NCBI GenBank assembly: GCA_022241785.1
Contig: JAKOMP010000047.1
Coordinates: 1-35,966, forward strand
Length of the DNA: 35,966 bases
Direction: 5' to 3'
Source of the DNA: Cyanocohniella sp. LLY
GTDB lineage: Bacteria; Cyanobacteriota; Cyanobacteriia; Cyanobacteriales; Nostocaceae
Shown here: positions 9,485 to 16,927 of the stretch, piece by piece
Layout of the letters: the number at the start of each line of letters is the position of its first letter
Position numbering within the stretch: position 1 is the first letter of the stretch
Notes under the pieces: model-generated
The model's input: the letters and a program-made list of their open reading frames with translations, nothing else
Databases searched by the model: none
What the model was told of the DNA's origin: nothing
Program-made: the position numbers and the translations under genes

Positions 9485-10867
9485 TTAGCAAATTGTGTGG
9501 GGAATTTTCACGGTAAATGTTGTGCCAACACCTACTTGACTTTCTACAGTAATTTCTCCTTGATGTCTTTCTACACATTTCTTAACTACTGCCAGTCCTA
9601 ACCCAGTACCAACGATATTTTCTACATTTTGACATCGATATAAAGGCTCATAAATTTTTTCTTGTTCTGCTAGGGGAATGCCTATTCCTTGATCTCTTAC
9701 TTGAAAGACTATATTTTCTGCTCCTGAATTTAAAATCAAGGATATATTTCCACCCACAGATGAATATTTAATAGCATTTAATAGCAAATTACTGAGAATA
9801 GAATATAGTAATTTTTCATCTAAATTAGCACGGCAACTTTGACCTAAATTCATAACTTCTATAAAATGTCGTGTAGTACTAAAAAGCTGTAAATCTTCTA
9901 CCAAATTCAAACAAAAATTTTCTAAGTTAATTAATTGAGGCTTGTAATCTAGTTGTCCTACTTCGGCTCTAGTTAAAGTTAATATATCTGTTAACAAATG
10001 ATTGATTAGTTTGGCTGAAGATTGAATGCGATAGAGATTTTTGAGTTGCTTTTCATCTACTAGGTCTTCGAGAATTTCTTTGAGTAATTGAGACGAAAGC
10101 AAAATTATACTTAGAGGGGTTCTAAATTCATGAGAAATCATAGAAAATAAGCGGAGTTTTAATTCTCCAAATTCTTTTTCTTGAGCCAAAGAAACTTCTA
10201 AGGATTCTATTTTTTCCCGTTTCACCCATTGACGTTCCAGGACAATACATAAGCTAGCAATCACTGCGAGGCTTAAAATTGTGCCGATAATTTCTATTAA
10301 TATTCGGAAACGAATACTGTTGTCAGATTCCTCTAGTGAATTGTTTAAGTAACTTTGTTCTTCAGTTTTAATCTCCGCCATGACCTGCAAAATTTCTTCT
10401 CGGAGTTTAACACTGCGATCGGTAATATTATTTTGGGTAGAAATTGCTGTTGTATCTTTTTGATAAAGTTCGATAGATTCTTTTAAAAGCGCTAATCTTT
10501 GCTTGACTAATGATTCTAAACGCTGCAACCGCTGTTGCTGACTCAAGCTAGGATGTATCTGCTCCTCTAACACCCTCAGTTCAGAATGCATATTTATTAG
10601 TTCATCTTGATGACGTTGTAAATCTTGTGTATTACCTAAAAAAATATACCCACGCCGCGCTGATTCTGCCGCTGTCATTGCTGCATAAAAATTGGTTAAA
10701 GTATTAAGTGTTTGATAAGTTTGCTGTACCCTATCAGCACCTATTTGAATTTCAGTGGTGTTTTTAAAGGAAGCAAATGTAACTAGTCCCATCAACAATA
10801 AAGTTAAACTAAATGCTCCAATAATCCATCTTCCCTGAAAAGACCATTTCATAAATTTATGATGCAT
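9485..10867 (-). CDS. Membrane sensor histidine kinase with CHASE3-type domain
   Basis: A first transmembrane helix (WIIGAFSLTLLLMGLVTFA) is followed by a periplasmic helical region of about 150 residues of CHASE3 type (AAMTAAESARRGYIFLGN). A second helix (IRILIEIIGTILSLAVIASLCIVL by pattern) leads to a HisKA domain with His in MISHEFRTPLSIIL and an ATPase domain with DQGIGIP and GTGLGLAVVKK. The start is uncertain: ATG 10867 (MHHKFMKW) and ATG 10852 (MKWSFQG) are both better than a TTG at 10897. It lies head to head with the response regulator, so the two are probably cognate and share a control region. CHASE3 senses an unknown external signal. Confidence 0.9.
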   Translation of the reverse strand: MHHKFMKWSFQGRWIIGAFSLTLLLMGLVTFASFKNTTEIQIGADRVQQTYQTLNTLTNFYAAMTAAESARRGYIFLGNTQDLQRHQDELINMHSELRVLEEQIHPSLSQQQRLQRLESLVKQRLALLKESIELYQKDTTAISTQNNITDRSVKLREEILQVMAEIKTEEQSYLNNSLEESDNSIRFRILIEIIGTILSLAVIASLCIVLERQWVKREKIESLEVSLAQEKEFGELKLRLFSMISHEFRTPLSIILLSSQLLKEILEDLVDEKQLKNLYRIQSSAKLINHLLTDILTLTRAEVGQLDYKPQLINLENFCLNLVEDLQLFSTTRHFIEVMNLGQSCRANLDEKLLYSILSNLLLNAIKYSSVGGNISLILNSGAENIVFQVRDQGIGIPLAEQEKIYEPLYRCQNVENIVGTGLGLAVVKKCVERHQGEITVESQVGVGTTFTVKIPHTIC

Positions 10868-10940
10868 CAAAAATGACTTACTTCTATTGCTCAACAAATT
10901 CGAGTTTCAGTAAAATCTCATATTAAACCAAGGATATATT

Positions 10941-11639
10941 ATGCGAATTTTGGTAGTTGAAGATGATATTCAACTGGCGGAGGTACTAACAGAAGCCTTA
11001 AGCAGACGCCAGTATGTAGTCGATGTTGCCAAAGATGGAGAAGCGGCTTGGAACTCAGCAGAGTCGATGAAGTATGACTTGGTGGTTTTAGACGTGACAT
11101 TACCAAAGCTAGATGGAATTAAGTTTTGCCAACGCTTACGGACTACTGGAGCTAGTCACCCAGCTTATCGTAACGCTGGCGCACCAGTGCTGATGTTAAC
11201 AGCCCGTGATACTGTAGCTGATAAGATTGCTGGGTTAGATGCAGGTGCAGATGATTATGTAGCCAAGCCATTTGATTTAGAAGAATTAATGGCGCGGATT
11301 CGAGCTTTACTCCGACGGGGTAGTTCAGCGACTACAGTCAGTTTATCTTGGGAAAAATTACATCTGAATCCTAGTACTTATGAGGCTACTTATGATAGTT
11401 ATCCTATATCATTAACTCCTAAGGAATATGCCATTTTGGAATTGTTGGTTGCTAATGGTAGAAGGGTGTTGAGCCGTTCTAGCATCATTGAACAAGTCTG
11501 GTCGGTAGATGACTCTCCAGTTGAGGAAACCGTCAGGTCACATATTAAATGTCTTCGACAAAAGCTGAGGGTTTTAGGTGCGCCAGAAAATTTTATTGAA
11601 ACGGTGCATGGGCTGGGATATCGTCTCAAATATGAATAA
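10941..11639 (+). CDS. OmpR/PhoB-family response regulator
   Basis: The 232-residue protein has a receiver domain (residues 1-115) with acidic pair EDD near residue 8, phospho-acceptor Asp51 in VVLDVTLPKLDG, and the conserved switch/Lys region VLMLTARDT..DYVAKPFD. The C-terminal winged-helix DNA-binding domain (about 135-230) has LTPKEYAILELL and ETVRSHIKCLRQKL. An AAGGA ribosome binding site at 10930-10934 supports ATG 10941. It is divergent from the CHASE3 kinase, its probable partner. The receiver has a ten-residue insertion-like stretch after the Asp region (RTTGASHPAYRNAGAPVL). The stop codon lies at the left tip of a MITE-like element. Confidence 0.93.
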   Translation: MRILVVEDDIQLAEVLTEALSRRQYVVDVAKDGEAAWNSAESMKYDLVVLDVTLPKLDGIKFCQRLRTTGASHPAYRNAGAPVLMLTARDTVADKIAGLDAGADDYVAKPFDLEELMARIRALLRRGSSATTVSLSWEKLHLNPSTYEATYDSYPISLTPKEYAILELLVANGRRVLSRSSIIEQVWSVDDSPVEETVRSHIKCLRQKLRVLGAPENFIETVHGLGYRLKYE

Positions 11640-11769
11640 GTAGGACGAAGTAAATAATTAAAGGTTTGTAGTGAGGACTTTAGTCCTCAAATCAGGGCTA
11701 GAGCCGCTGACTACGAAATGAATTTTAATTATTTTACATAGTTTGATTTTTTTCTCGCTGACTTACTTA
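11637..11769. repeat. MITE-like element, copy 1
   Basis: This 133-bp element closely matches 27819-27970. It begins TAAGTAGGACGAAG and ends CGCTGACTTACTTA, which are inverted versions of each other with mismatches. Inside are a nested inverted repeat (GTAAATAATTAAA against TTTTAATTATTTTAC) and the palindrome TGAGGACTTTAGTCCTCA. The ends can be read as TA target duplications, as in IS630-type elements. No ORF is present. It occupies the stop codon of the response regulator and most of the gap to panE. Confidence 0.75.
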
Positions 11770-11796
11770 ATCTGGCTAAATTATGCCTTGATTTTT

Positions 11797-12777
11797 ATGA
11801 AAATTTGTATTGTCGGTGCAGGTGCTATCGGTGGTTATTTGGGGGGTAAACTGGCTTTGGCGGGAGAAGAGGTTACCTTAATTGCCCGTGGTCAGCATTT
11901 GGAGGCTATTCAAAGCCAGGGATTAGAGTTAATAATGGCCGATGGGTCAACTCAGATGGTGACTCCATCTCAAGCGACTAGTGATATTCATCAGGCTGGC
12001 GTACAGGATGTGGTAATTCTGGCTGTGAAGGCTCAGAGTTTACCTGCGATCGCTCCTTTGTTATCATCACTCTACAACCCTAATACAATGGTTGTCACAG
12101 CCCAAAATGGTATTCCTTGGTGGTACTTCCACAAGCATGGTGGTGAATATGCAGGAAAACAAATTCACGCTGTTGACCCCGATGGGATAATTGCCGCCAA
12201 CATAGGGGTAGAGCGGGTAATTGGTTGTGTAGTATACCCAGCGACAACATTGACAACCCCAGGAGTAATTCGGCATATTGAAGGCGATCGCTTTAGTTTA
12301 GGAGAAATTGATAATTCCAAAACTGAACGCATCCAACAACTGGCCCAAAGCTTCAAACGCGCAGGTTTCAAAGCCCCCGTCAGAACTCAAATTCGCTCAG
12401 AAATTTGGATCAAGCTCTGGGGTAATTTAGCTTTTAATCCTATTAGTGCCTTGACTGGCGCCACTTTAGAGCAAATTTGTCAGTATCCCTTAACCCGCAA
12501 CCTGGCAAAGCAGATGATGACTGAAGCCCAAATGATTGCTGAGAAACTGGGCATTGAATTTGGGATCACTTTAGAACAGCGCATCAATGGTGCAGAAAAA
12601 GTAGGCGCTCATAAAACTTCTATGCTCCAAGATATCGAAGCCGGTCGTCCCACAGAAGTTGAGGCTATTCTCGGGGCAGTAATTGAACTAGGCAGATTAA
12701 CTGAAATTCCTACGCCTTACATGGATACAGTCTATGCTAATGTCAAATTATTAGAAAATATAGTAGTAAAACCATAG
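11797..12777 (+). CDS. panE: 2-dehydropantoate 2-reductase (ketopantoate reductase)
   Basis: This enzyme reduces ketopantoate to pantoate with NADPH in the cytosolic pantothenate/CoA pathway. The 326-residue product starts MKICIVGAGAIGGYLGGKLA, a Rossmann NADP-binding loop. A central segment has AQNGIPWWYFHKHGG, and the C-terminal helical domain has KLWGNLAFNPISALTG and HKTSMLQDIEAGRPTEVEAI, both family hallmarks (Lys/Asn catalytic region and the substrate-binding 'SM..D...GR..E'). ATG 11797 fits the Rossmann start; an upstream TTG at 11743 lies inside the MITE-like element. The family includes other 2-hydroxyacid reductases, so the substrate is likely but not proven. Confidence 0.9.
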   Translation: MKICIVGAGAIGGYLGGKLALAGEEVTLIARGQHLEAIQSQGLELIMADGSTQMVTPSQATSDIHQAGVQDVVILAVKAQSLPAIAPLLSSLYNPNTMVVTAQNGIPWWYFHKHGGEYAGKQIHAVDPDGIIAANIGVERVIGCVVYPATTLTTPGVIRHIEGDRFSLGEIDNSKTERIQQLAQSFKRAGFKAPVRTQIRSEIWIKLWGNLAFNPISALTGATLEQICQYPLTRNLAKQMMTEAQMIAEKLGIEFGITLEQRINGAEKVGAHKTSMLQDIEAGRPTEVEAILGAVIELGRLTEIPTPYMDTVYANVKLLENIVVKP

Positions 12778-13101
12778 AGCCAACACATATCATGATTTAA
12801 AAAATTTAGCAAGTAAAAACTTTATTTCCACTCCCCACTCCCCGGTTACTGAGCGACTTGTGCCGAGCGAAGTCGAGGTAAGTCGAAGTACACTCCCCAC
12901 TCTTAACCACTTGTTTCCAGATATCAGGAGGCAGCGCCAGACCATCTCTGCAATCGACACTTTGATACCATCAATATAAAAGGTGAGTGAGGACGAGGTT
13001 GATATTCAAACAAATACTTTTTGCTGAATTGCCACAGATAAGGACTAAACTAAAAGGTCTTGTGCAGCAAAACCTGTAAATTAAAAAAAAATGAAGTAAT
13101 C
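12778..13101. other. Intergenic region with heptamer-type repeats
   Basis: This spacer separates panE and serA. Around 12829-12902 it holds CCCCACTCCCC-type heptamer repeats surrounding an interspersed repeat (GGTTACTGAGCGACTTG and a GTCGAGGTAAGTCGAAGTA segment). No gene is seen. The last 100 bases, upstream of ATG 13102, probably hold the serA promoter. Confidence 0.5.
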
Positions 13102-14682
13102 ATGTCTAAGGTTCTCGTCTCCGATCCTATTGACCAAGCTGGAATTGACATTCTTTCCCAAGTTGCTACTGTAGATGTCAAAACAGGTCTAAAACCAGCA
13201 GAACTAATCGAAATTATCGGTGATTATGACGCGCTCATGATTCGCTCTGGTACGCGTGTTACACAAGAAATTATTGATGCTGGCACTCAGTTAAAAATTA
13301 TTGGTCGTGCCGGTGTTGGTGTGGATAACGTGGATGTTCCCGCAGCCACCCGCCGAGGAATTGTTGTTGTTAATTCTCCAGAAGGTAACACCATCGCCGC
13401 CGCAGAACACGCCCTAGCCATGATGTTGTCCTTATCTCGTCATATTCCTGATGCTAATGCTTCAGTGAAAAGCGGTGAGTGGGATCGCAAAACTTTTGTG
13501 GGTGCGGAAGTTTATAAAAAAACTCTCGGAGTTGTGGGCTTGGGTAAAATTGGTTCCCATGTCGCTTCTGTAGCGAAAGCAATGGGAATGAAATTATTAG
13601 CTTACGACCCATTTATCTCTACAGAACGGGCTGAACAGATTGGCTGTCAGTTAGTGGAGATGGATTTACTCATGCAGCAAGCAGATTATATTACGCTGCA
13701 CATCCCCAAAACCCCAGAAACTACCCACTTGATCAACGCCACCACCCTGGCAAAAATGAAACCCACAGCCAGAATTATCAACTGCGCGCGTGGTGGGATC
13801 ATTGATGAGACAGCTTTAGCAGCAGCCATTAAAGAAGGTAAAATTGCAGGTGCAGCTTTAGATGTGTTCGAGTCAGAACCACTAGGTGAATCTGATTTGC
13901 GATCGCTCGGTAAAGAAATCATCCTCACCCCTCATTTAGGAGCCTCGACTACAGAAGCTCAGGTGAATGTAGCCATTGACGTAGCTGAACAAATCCGTGA
14001 TGTCATCTTAGGATTACCAGCACGTTCGGCCGTCAACATTCCTGGATTTGGCCCCGAAGTGCTAGAAGCACTCAAGCCCTACATGCAGCTAGCCGAAACA
14101 TTAGGTAAATTGGTGGGACAACTAGCTGGGGGACGAGTAGAATTACTCACTGTCAGACTGCAAGGTGACTTGGCCACCAACAAAAGTCAACCTTTAGTGG
14201 TAGCATCTCTCAAAGGACTACTTCACCAAGCTTTACGGGAAAGAGTAAATTACGTCAATGCCAGCATAGAAGCGAAAGAACGAGGAATCAGGGTAATTGA
14301 AACCCGCGATGCTTCAGCTCGTGACTACGCCGGTTCATTGCACTTGGAGGCCACAGGTACTTTAGGTACTCACTCCGTTACAGGCGCATTATTAGGCGAT
14401 AAAGAAATTCACCTCACCGACGTTGACGGTTTCCCCATTAACGTACCCCCCAGCAAATATATGCTGTTCACCCTGCACCGAGATATGCCAGGAATTATCG
14501 GCAAACTCGGTTCATTACTCGGCAGTTTTAATGTGAATATTGCCAGTATGCAGGTAGGCCGCAAAATTGTGCGTGGTGATGCAGTCATGGCTTTGAGTAT
14601 CGATGACCCTTTACCTGATGGTATTTTGGCTGAAATTACCAAAGTCCCAGGGATTCGTGATGCATACACAGTAACTTTGTAA
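13102..14682 (+). CDS. serA: D-3-phosphoglycerate dehydrogenase
   Basis: SerA oxidises 3-phosphoglycerate to 3-phosphohydroxypyruvate with NAD+, the first step of serine synthesis. The product is about 526 residues, the long type-1 form. Features seen are the substrate/nucleotide domain with RSGTRVTQEII and GRAGVGVDNVD, the NAD loop GLGKIGSHVA near residue 150, RGGIIDE with the catalytic region to TPHLGASTTEAQ, an intervening ASB-type domain, and a C-terminal ACT domain (FTLHRDMPGIIGKLGSLLGSFNVNIA) that usually mediates serine feedback. ATG 13102 (MSKVLVSDPI) is favoured over an upstream TTG at 13060, whose extension is not protein-like. Confidence 0.97.
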   Translation: MSKVLVSDPIDQAGIDILSQVATVDVKTGLKPAELIEIIGDYDALMIRSGTRVTQEIIDAGTQLKIIGRAGVGVDNVDVPAATRRGIVVVNSPEGNTIAAAEHALAMMLSLSRHIPDANASVKSGEWDRKTFVGAEVYKKTLGVVGLGKIGSHVASVAKAMGMKLLAYDPFISTERAEQIGCQLVEMDLLMQQADYITLHIPKTPETTHLINATTLAKMKPTARIINCARGGIIDETALAAAIKEGKIAGAALDVFESEPLGESDLRSLGKEIILTPHLGASTTEAQVNVAIDVAEQIRDVILGLPARSAVNIPGFGPEVLEALKPYMQLAETLGKLVGQLAGGRVELLTVRLQGDLATNKSQPLVVASLKGLLHQALRERVNYVNASIEAKERGIRVIETRDASARDYAGSLHLEATGTLGTHSVTGALLGDKEIHLTDVDGFPINVPPSKYMLFTLHRDMPGIIGKLGSLLGSFNVNIASMQVGRKIVRGDAVMALSIDDPLPDGILAEITKVPGIRDAYTVTL

Positions 14683-15037
14683 GGGACTGGGGGAAGAAGC
14701 AGGGGAGCAGGGAGCAGGCTTCGCCGTGAGCGTCAGCCGTTAGCGTAGCTTCCCGAAGGGTACGGGAGCAGGGGGGAAAGATTTTCGGTGAGTAACCAAC
14801 ATCTTTGTTTTTATCTTCCTCATTCCCCACCCTGCGGGAAGCTCTACGGGTGATGCCTCCGGATGCCGCAGGCTGTACACCAGTCGCTCATGGGGGAAAC
14901 CCCCAAGATAGAGTTGGTTCACCGCAAAAGCGTCTACATCCCCCTCATCTCCCCATCTCCTCATCTCCTCATCCCCTACTCCCGACTCCCGACTCCCGAC
15001 TCCCGACTCCCCACTCCCCACTCCCTACATTAAAAAA
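14683..15037. other. Repeat-rich intergenic region before prmA
   Basis: This stretch carries GGGAGCAGGG repeats (14699-14775), a palindromic interspersed repeat with TTAGCGTAGCTTCCCGAAGG (about 14738-14760), a second palindromic block around 14829-14920, and pyrimidine-rich tandem repeats to 15028. No real gene is visible; open frames on both strands are repeat artefacts. Confidence 0.6.
14978..15026. repeat. Tandem heptamer array (ACTCCCN x7)
   Basis: Seven consecutive heptamers are visible: ACTCCCG four times, then ACTCCCC twice and ACTCCCT once. They end 11 bases before the prmA ATG. Short tandem heptamers of this type are well known in heterocystous cyanobacteria. The array occupies the expected 5' leader and ribosome-binding region of prmA, where no clear Shine-Dalgarno is seen. 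Confidence 0.9.
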
Positions 15038-15958
15038 ATGGCAAACACTTGGTGGGAACTACAGATTTTATGTGAACCCGCGCTAGAAGATTCAGTCTTT
15101 TGGCGACTGGAGGATTTTGGCAGCCGTGGTACAGCGATGGAAACTAAAGGTAATTCCTGTGTCGTCAAAGCTTACCTACCAAGCTTTCAAGCACAGCTAC
15201 TAGATTTGGCGGCGCTGTCGCTGTGGTTGCGTCAAGATGCTTTGTGTGTCGGCTCGTCTGTTCCTACCCTGCACTGGGGATTAATTGACGAGGAAGATTG
15301 GTCTACTAGCTGGAAACAACATTGGCAACCTGAAGAAATAGGCGATCGCTTCTTGATCAACCCTGCATGGCTACCCTTGCCAGAATCATCAGAACGGTTG
15401 GTAATTCGTCTTGATCCTGGCGTAGCATTTGGTACAGGCAACCATGCTACAACTCAATTGTGTTTGGAATCTTTGGAAATGCGGCTGAGTGAGCTACCTC
15501 AGTCTTTTGTCGATACAAATAATAAACAAGAACCTGTAGTAATTGCGGATATTGGTTGTGGTTCCGGTATCCTTTCCATTGGCGCAGTGCTACTGGGAGC
15601 CGAGAAAGTTTATGCCGTGGATACTGACCCCTTAGCAGTACAATCTACTTTTAGCAATCGCGCCCTCAACGAAATTAGCCCAGAACGTTTGATACCCGCA
15701 GAAGGTAGTGTAGACATGGTGACGAGACTGGTAGCAAAACCAGTAGATGGTATCGTCTGTAACATTTTAGCTGATGTCATTATTCAATTAATTCCCGAAA
15801 TGAGTGCGATCGCCAAACCCAGCACTTGGGCAATTTTTAGCGGTATCTTACTGGAACAATCCAAAGCTGTTGCTGATGCTTTAGAGCAAAATGGTTGGGT
15901 AGTCGCTACTTTGTGGAAACGTAAAGAATGGTGTTGCTTGAATGCACGACGTTCGTGA
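15038..15958 (+). CDS. prmA: Ribosomal protein L11 methyltransferase
   Basis: PrmA methylates L11 of the 50S ribosome using SAM. The 306-residue protein has an N-terminal substrate-binding domain ([25 protein letters not shown]), the [20 protein letters not shown] segment, and the SAM loop [21 protein letters not shown], with [10 protein letters not shown] after it. The active-site NILADVI motif (NxxA) is present. Length and motifs are full. The start follows seven ACTCCCN heptamers and a short A-tract. The last 153 bases (15806-15958) are repeated at 22335-22487, so the C-terminal end may have been supplied by the island that follows. It abuts the TnpB right-end hairpin at 15963. Confidence 0.97.
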   Translation: MANTWWELQILCEPALEDSVFWRLEDFGSRGTAMETKGNSCVVKAYLPSFQAQLLDLAALSLWLRQDALCVGSSVPTLHWGLIDEEDWSTSWKQHWQPEEIGDRFLINPAWLPLPESSERLVIRLDPGVAFGTGNHATTQLCLESLEMRLSELPQSFVDTNNKQEPVVIADIGCGSGILSIGAVLLGAEKVYAVDTDPLAVQSTFSNRALNEISPERLIPAEGSVDMVTRLVAKPVDGIVCNILADVIIQLIPEMSAIAKPSTWAIFSGILLEQSKAVADALEQNGWVVATLWKRKEWCCLNARRS

Positions 15959-16100
15959 CGTACCTACACCGTCTGAGTACAGGTCGGTGTAGGCTTCTCA
16001 GGGACTCTTCAATGAAGACATAATCTGAGCTTTGAGGGCGTGCGTCCCACGCTCCTTTATATTTATAGATGCGTTCAGATCCCTACACAGACTGACCTTA
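15959..16100 (-). ncRNA. Candidate TnpB right-end (reRNA / omegaRNA-type) region
   Basis: In IS200/IS605-type elements the guide RNA of TnpB is read from the 3' end of tnpB into the right end, with the guide taken from adjacent flanking DNA. Here the 3' tail of tnpB, a hairpin (15963-15993) and then the prmA stop occur in that order on the minus strand. The guide would fall in sequence antisense to the end of prmA. Exact ends and expression are inference. Confidence 0.35.
15963..15993. repeat. Right-end hairpin of IS200/IS605-type element
   Basis: A perfect 9-bp stem is formed by CCTACACCG (15963-15971) and CGGTGTAGG (15985-15993) with a 13-base loop. It lies 4 bases after the prmA stop and 4 bases before the tnpB stop at 15998. 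Single hairpins at the ends are the recognition structures of IS200/IS605 elements. It could also work as a weak bidirectional terminator, but has no U-tract. Confidence 0.65.
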
Positions 16101-16927
16101 CAATTAGGGCAATTGTGCGTTCTTTCTGACAGTGGCTTTATTACCTTAGTGCCACAATTAGAACATTCCTGGCTTGTGCCGTTCGGGTTTACAGCAATAA
16201 CTTTCAGTCCAGCGTTCTCGGCTTTGACTGTCAGTATCGAAATAAATTGTCCCCAACCAGCATCGTTTACACTTTTAGCAAGTCGTGACTTAGCCAATCC
16301 TTTGATATTCAGTTTTTCTAATGCGATAACATCATATTTTTTGAGTAAGTTGTTAGCAGTCTTGAAATGAAAATCTTTGCGAGTATCAGCTACTTTTTTG
16401 TGTTGTTTAGCTAGTTTTGCGATTGCTTTTTTGCGACGGTTAGAACCCTTTTTTCTACGAGATACACGACGTTGTGCCGACTTAAGAGTGCGTTCAGATT
16501 TGCGTAAGAACCTTGGTGCAGCAATTCTTTTATCGTCAGAACTAACAATAAAATCAATCAATCCTACATCAATGCCAACAATATTATTGATATCAAAATC
16601 AGGCTTGATTATTGGAACCGTTTTATCTTCTAGACTCAAAGTCACATAATAACCATCGGCTTTTTTAGTCACAGATACAGTTTTGATATCAAAACCATCT
16701 GGTATTTGACGATGAACAATTACTTTGATAACGCCGATTTTTGACAATGTTATCTTATCGTTCTGAAAATGCTCCTTTTTGAACTGTGGGTAGGTAAAAG
16801 TTTTGTATTGACCTTTACCTTTGAATCTAGGCTTGCCGCTACGCTTGCCAGTATTATCACCTTTCAACCATCTATCAAAAGCTAATTCAACTTTTTTAGG
16901 AACTTCTTGCAGTACTTGAGAATGAAT
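15998..16927 (-). pseudogene. tnpB: 5'-truncated TnpB (IS200/IS605 accessory nuclease)
   Basis: TnpB is an RNA-guided RuvC-like nuclease of IS200/IS605 elements. About 309 residues are readable here from [20 protein letters not shown], normally preceded by some 80-90 residues that are missing. RuvC acidic residues are present: Asp in [11 protein letters not shown], Glu in [11 protein letters not shown], and Asp in LCRDLNAS. The C4 zinc finger (CSNCG..CPNC) is intact. The open frame continues upstream to 17044, but that part is antisense to the cheB remnant and not TnpB-like. No TnpA transposase or left end is seen. The catalytic core looks conserved, but the protein is probably inactive because the N-terminal RNA/DNA-binding part is absent. 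Confidence 0.8.

Noticed and set aside
11743-11796. Extended start for panE
   Set aside because: This stretch is partly within the MITE-like element and encodes a hydrophobic leader that the family lacks; ATG 11797 starts right at the Rossmann fold.
13060-13101. Extended start for serA
   Set aside because: The 14 added residues (Lys/Cys-rich from a TTG) are not found in this family; MSKVLVSD is the normal beginning.
14978-15026. Possible CRISPR array
   Set aside because: The repeats are 7-base tandem units with no spacers, and no cas genes are present.
14740-15086. Overlapping open frames on both strands before prmA
   Set aside because: They consist of repeat-derived, low-complexity codons (Ser/Pro/Arg-rich) and have no ribosome binding site.
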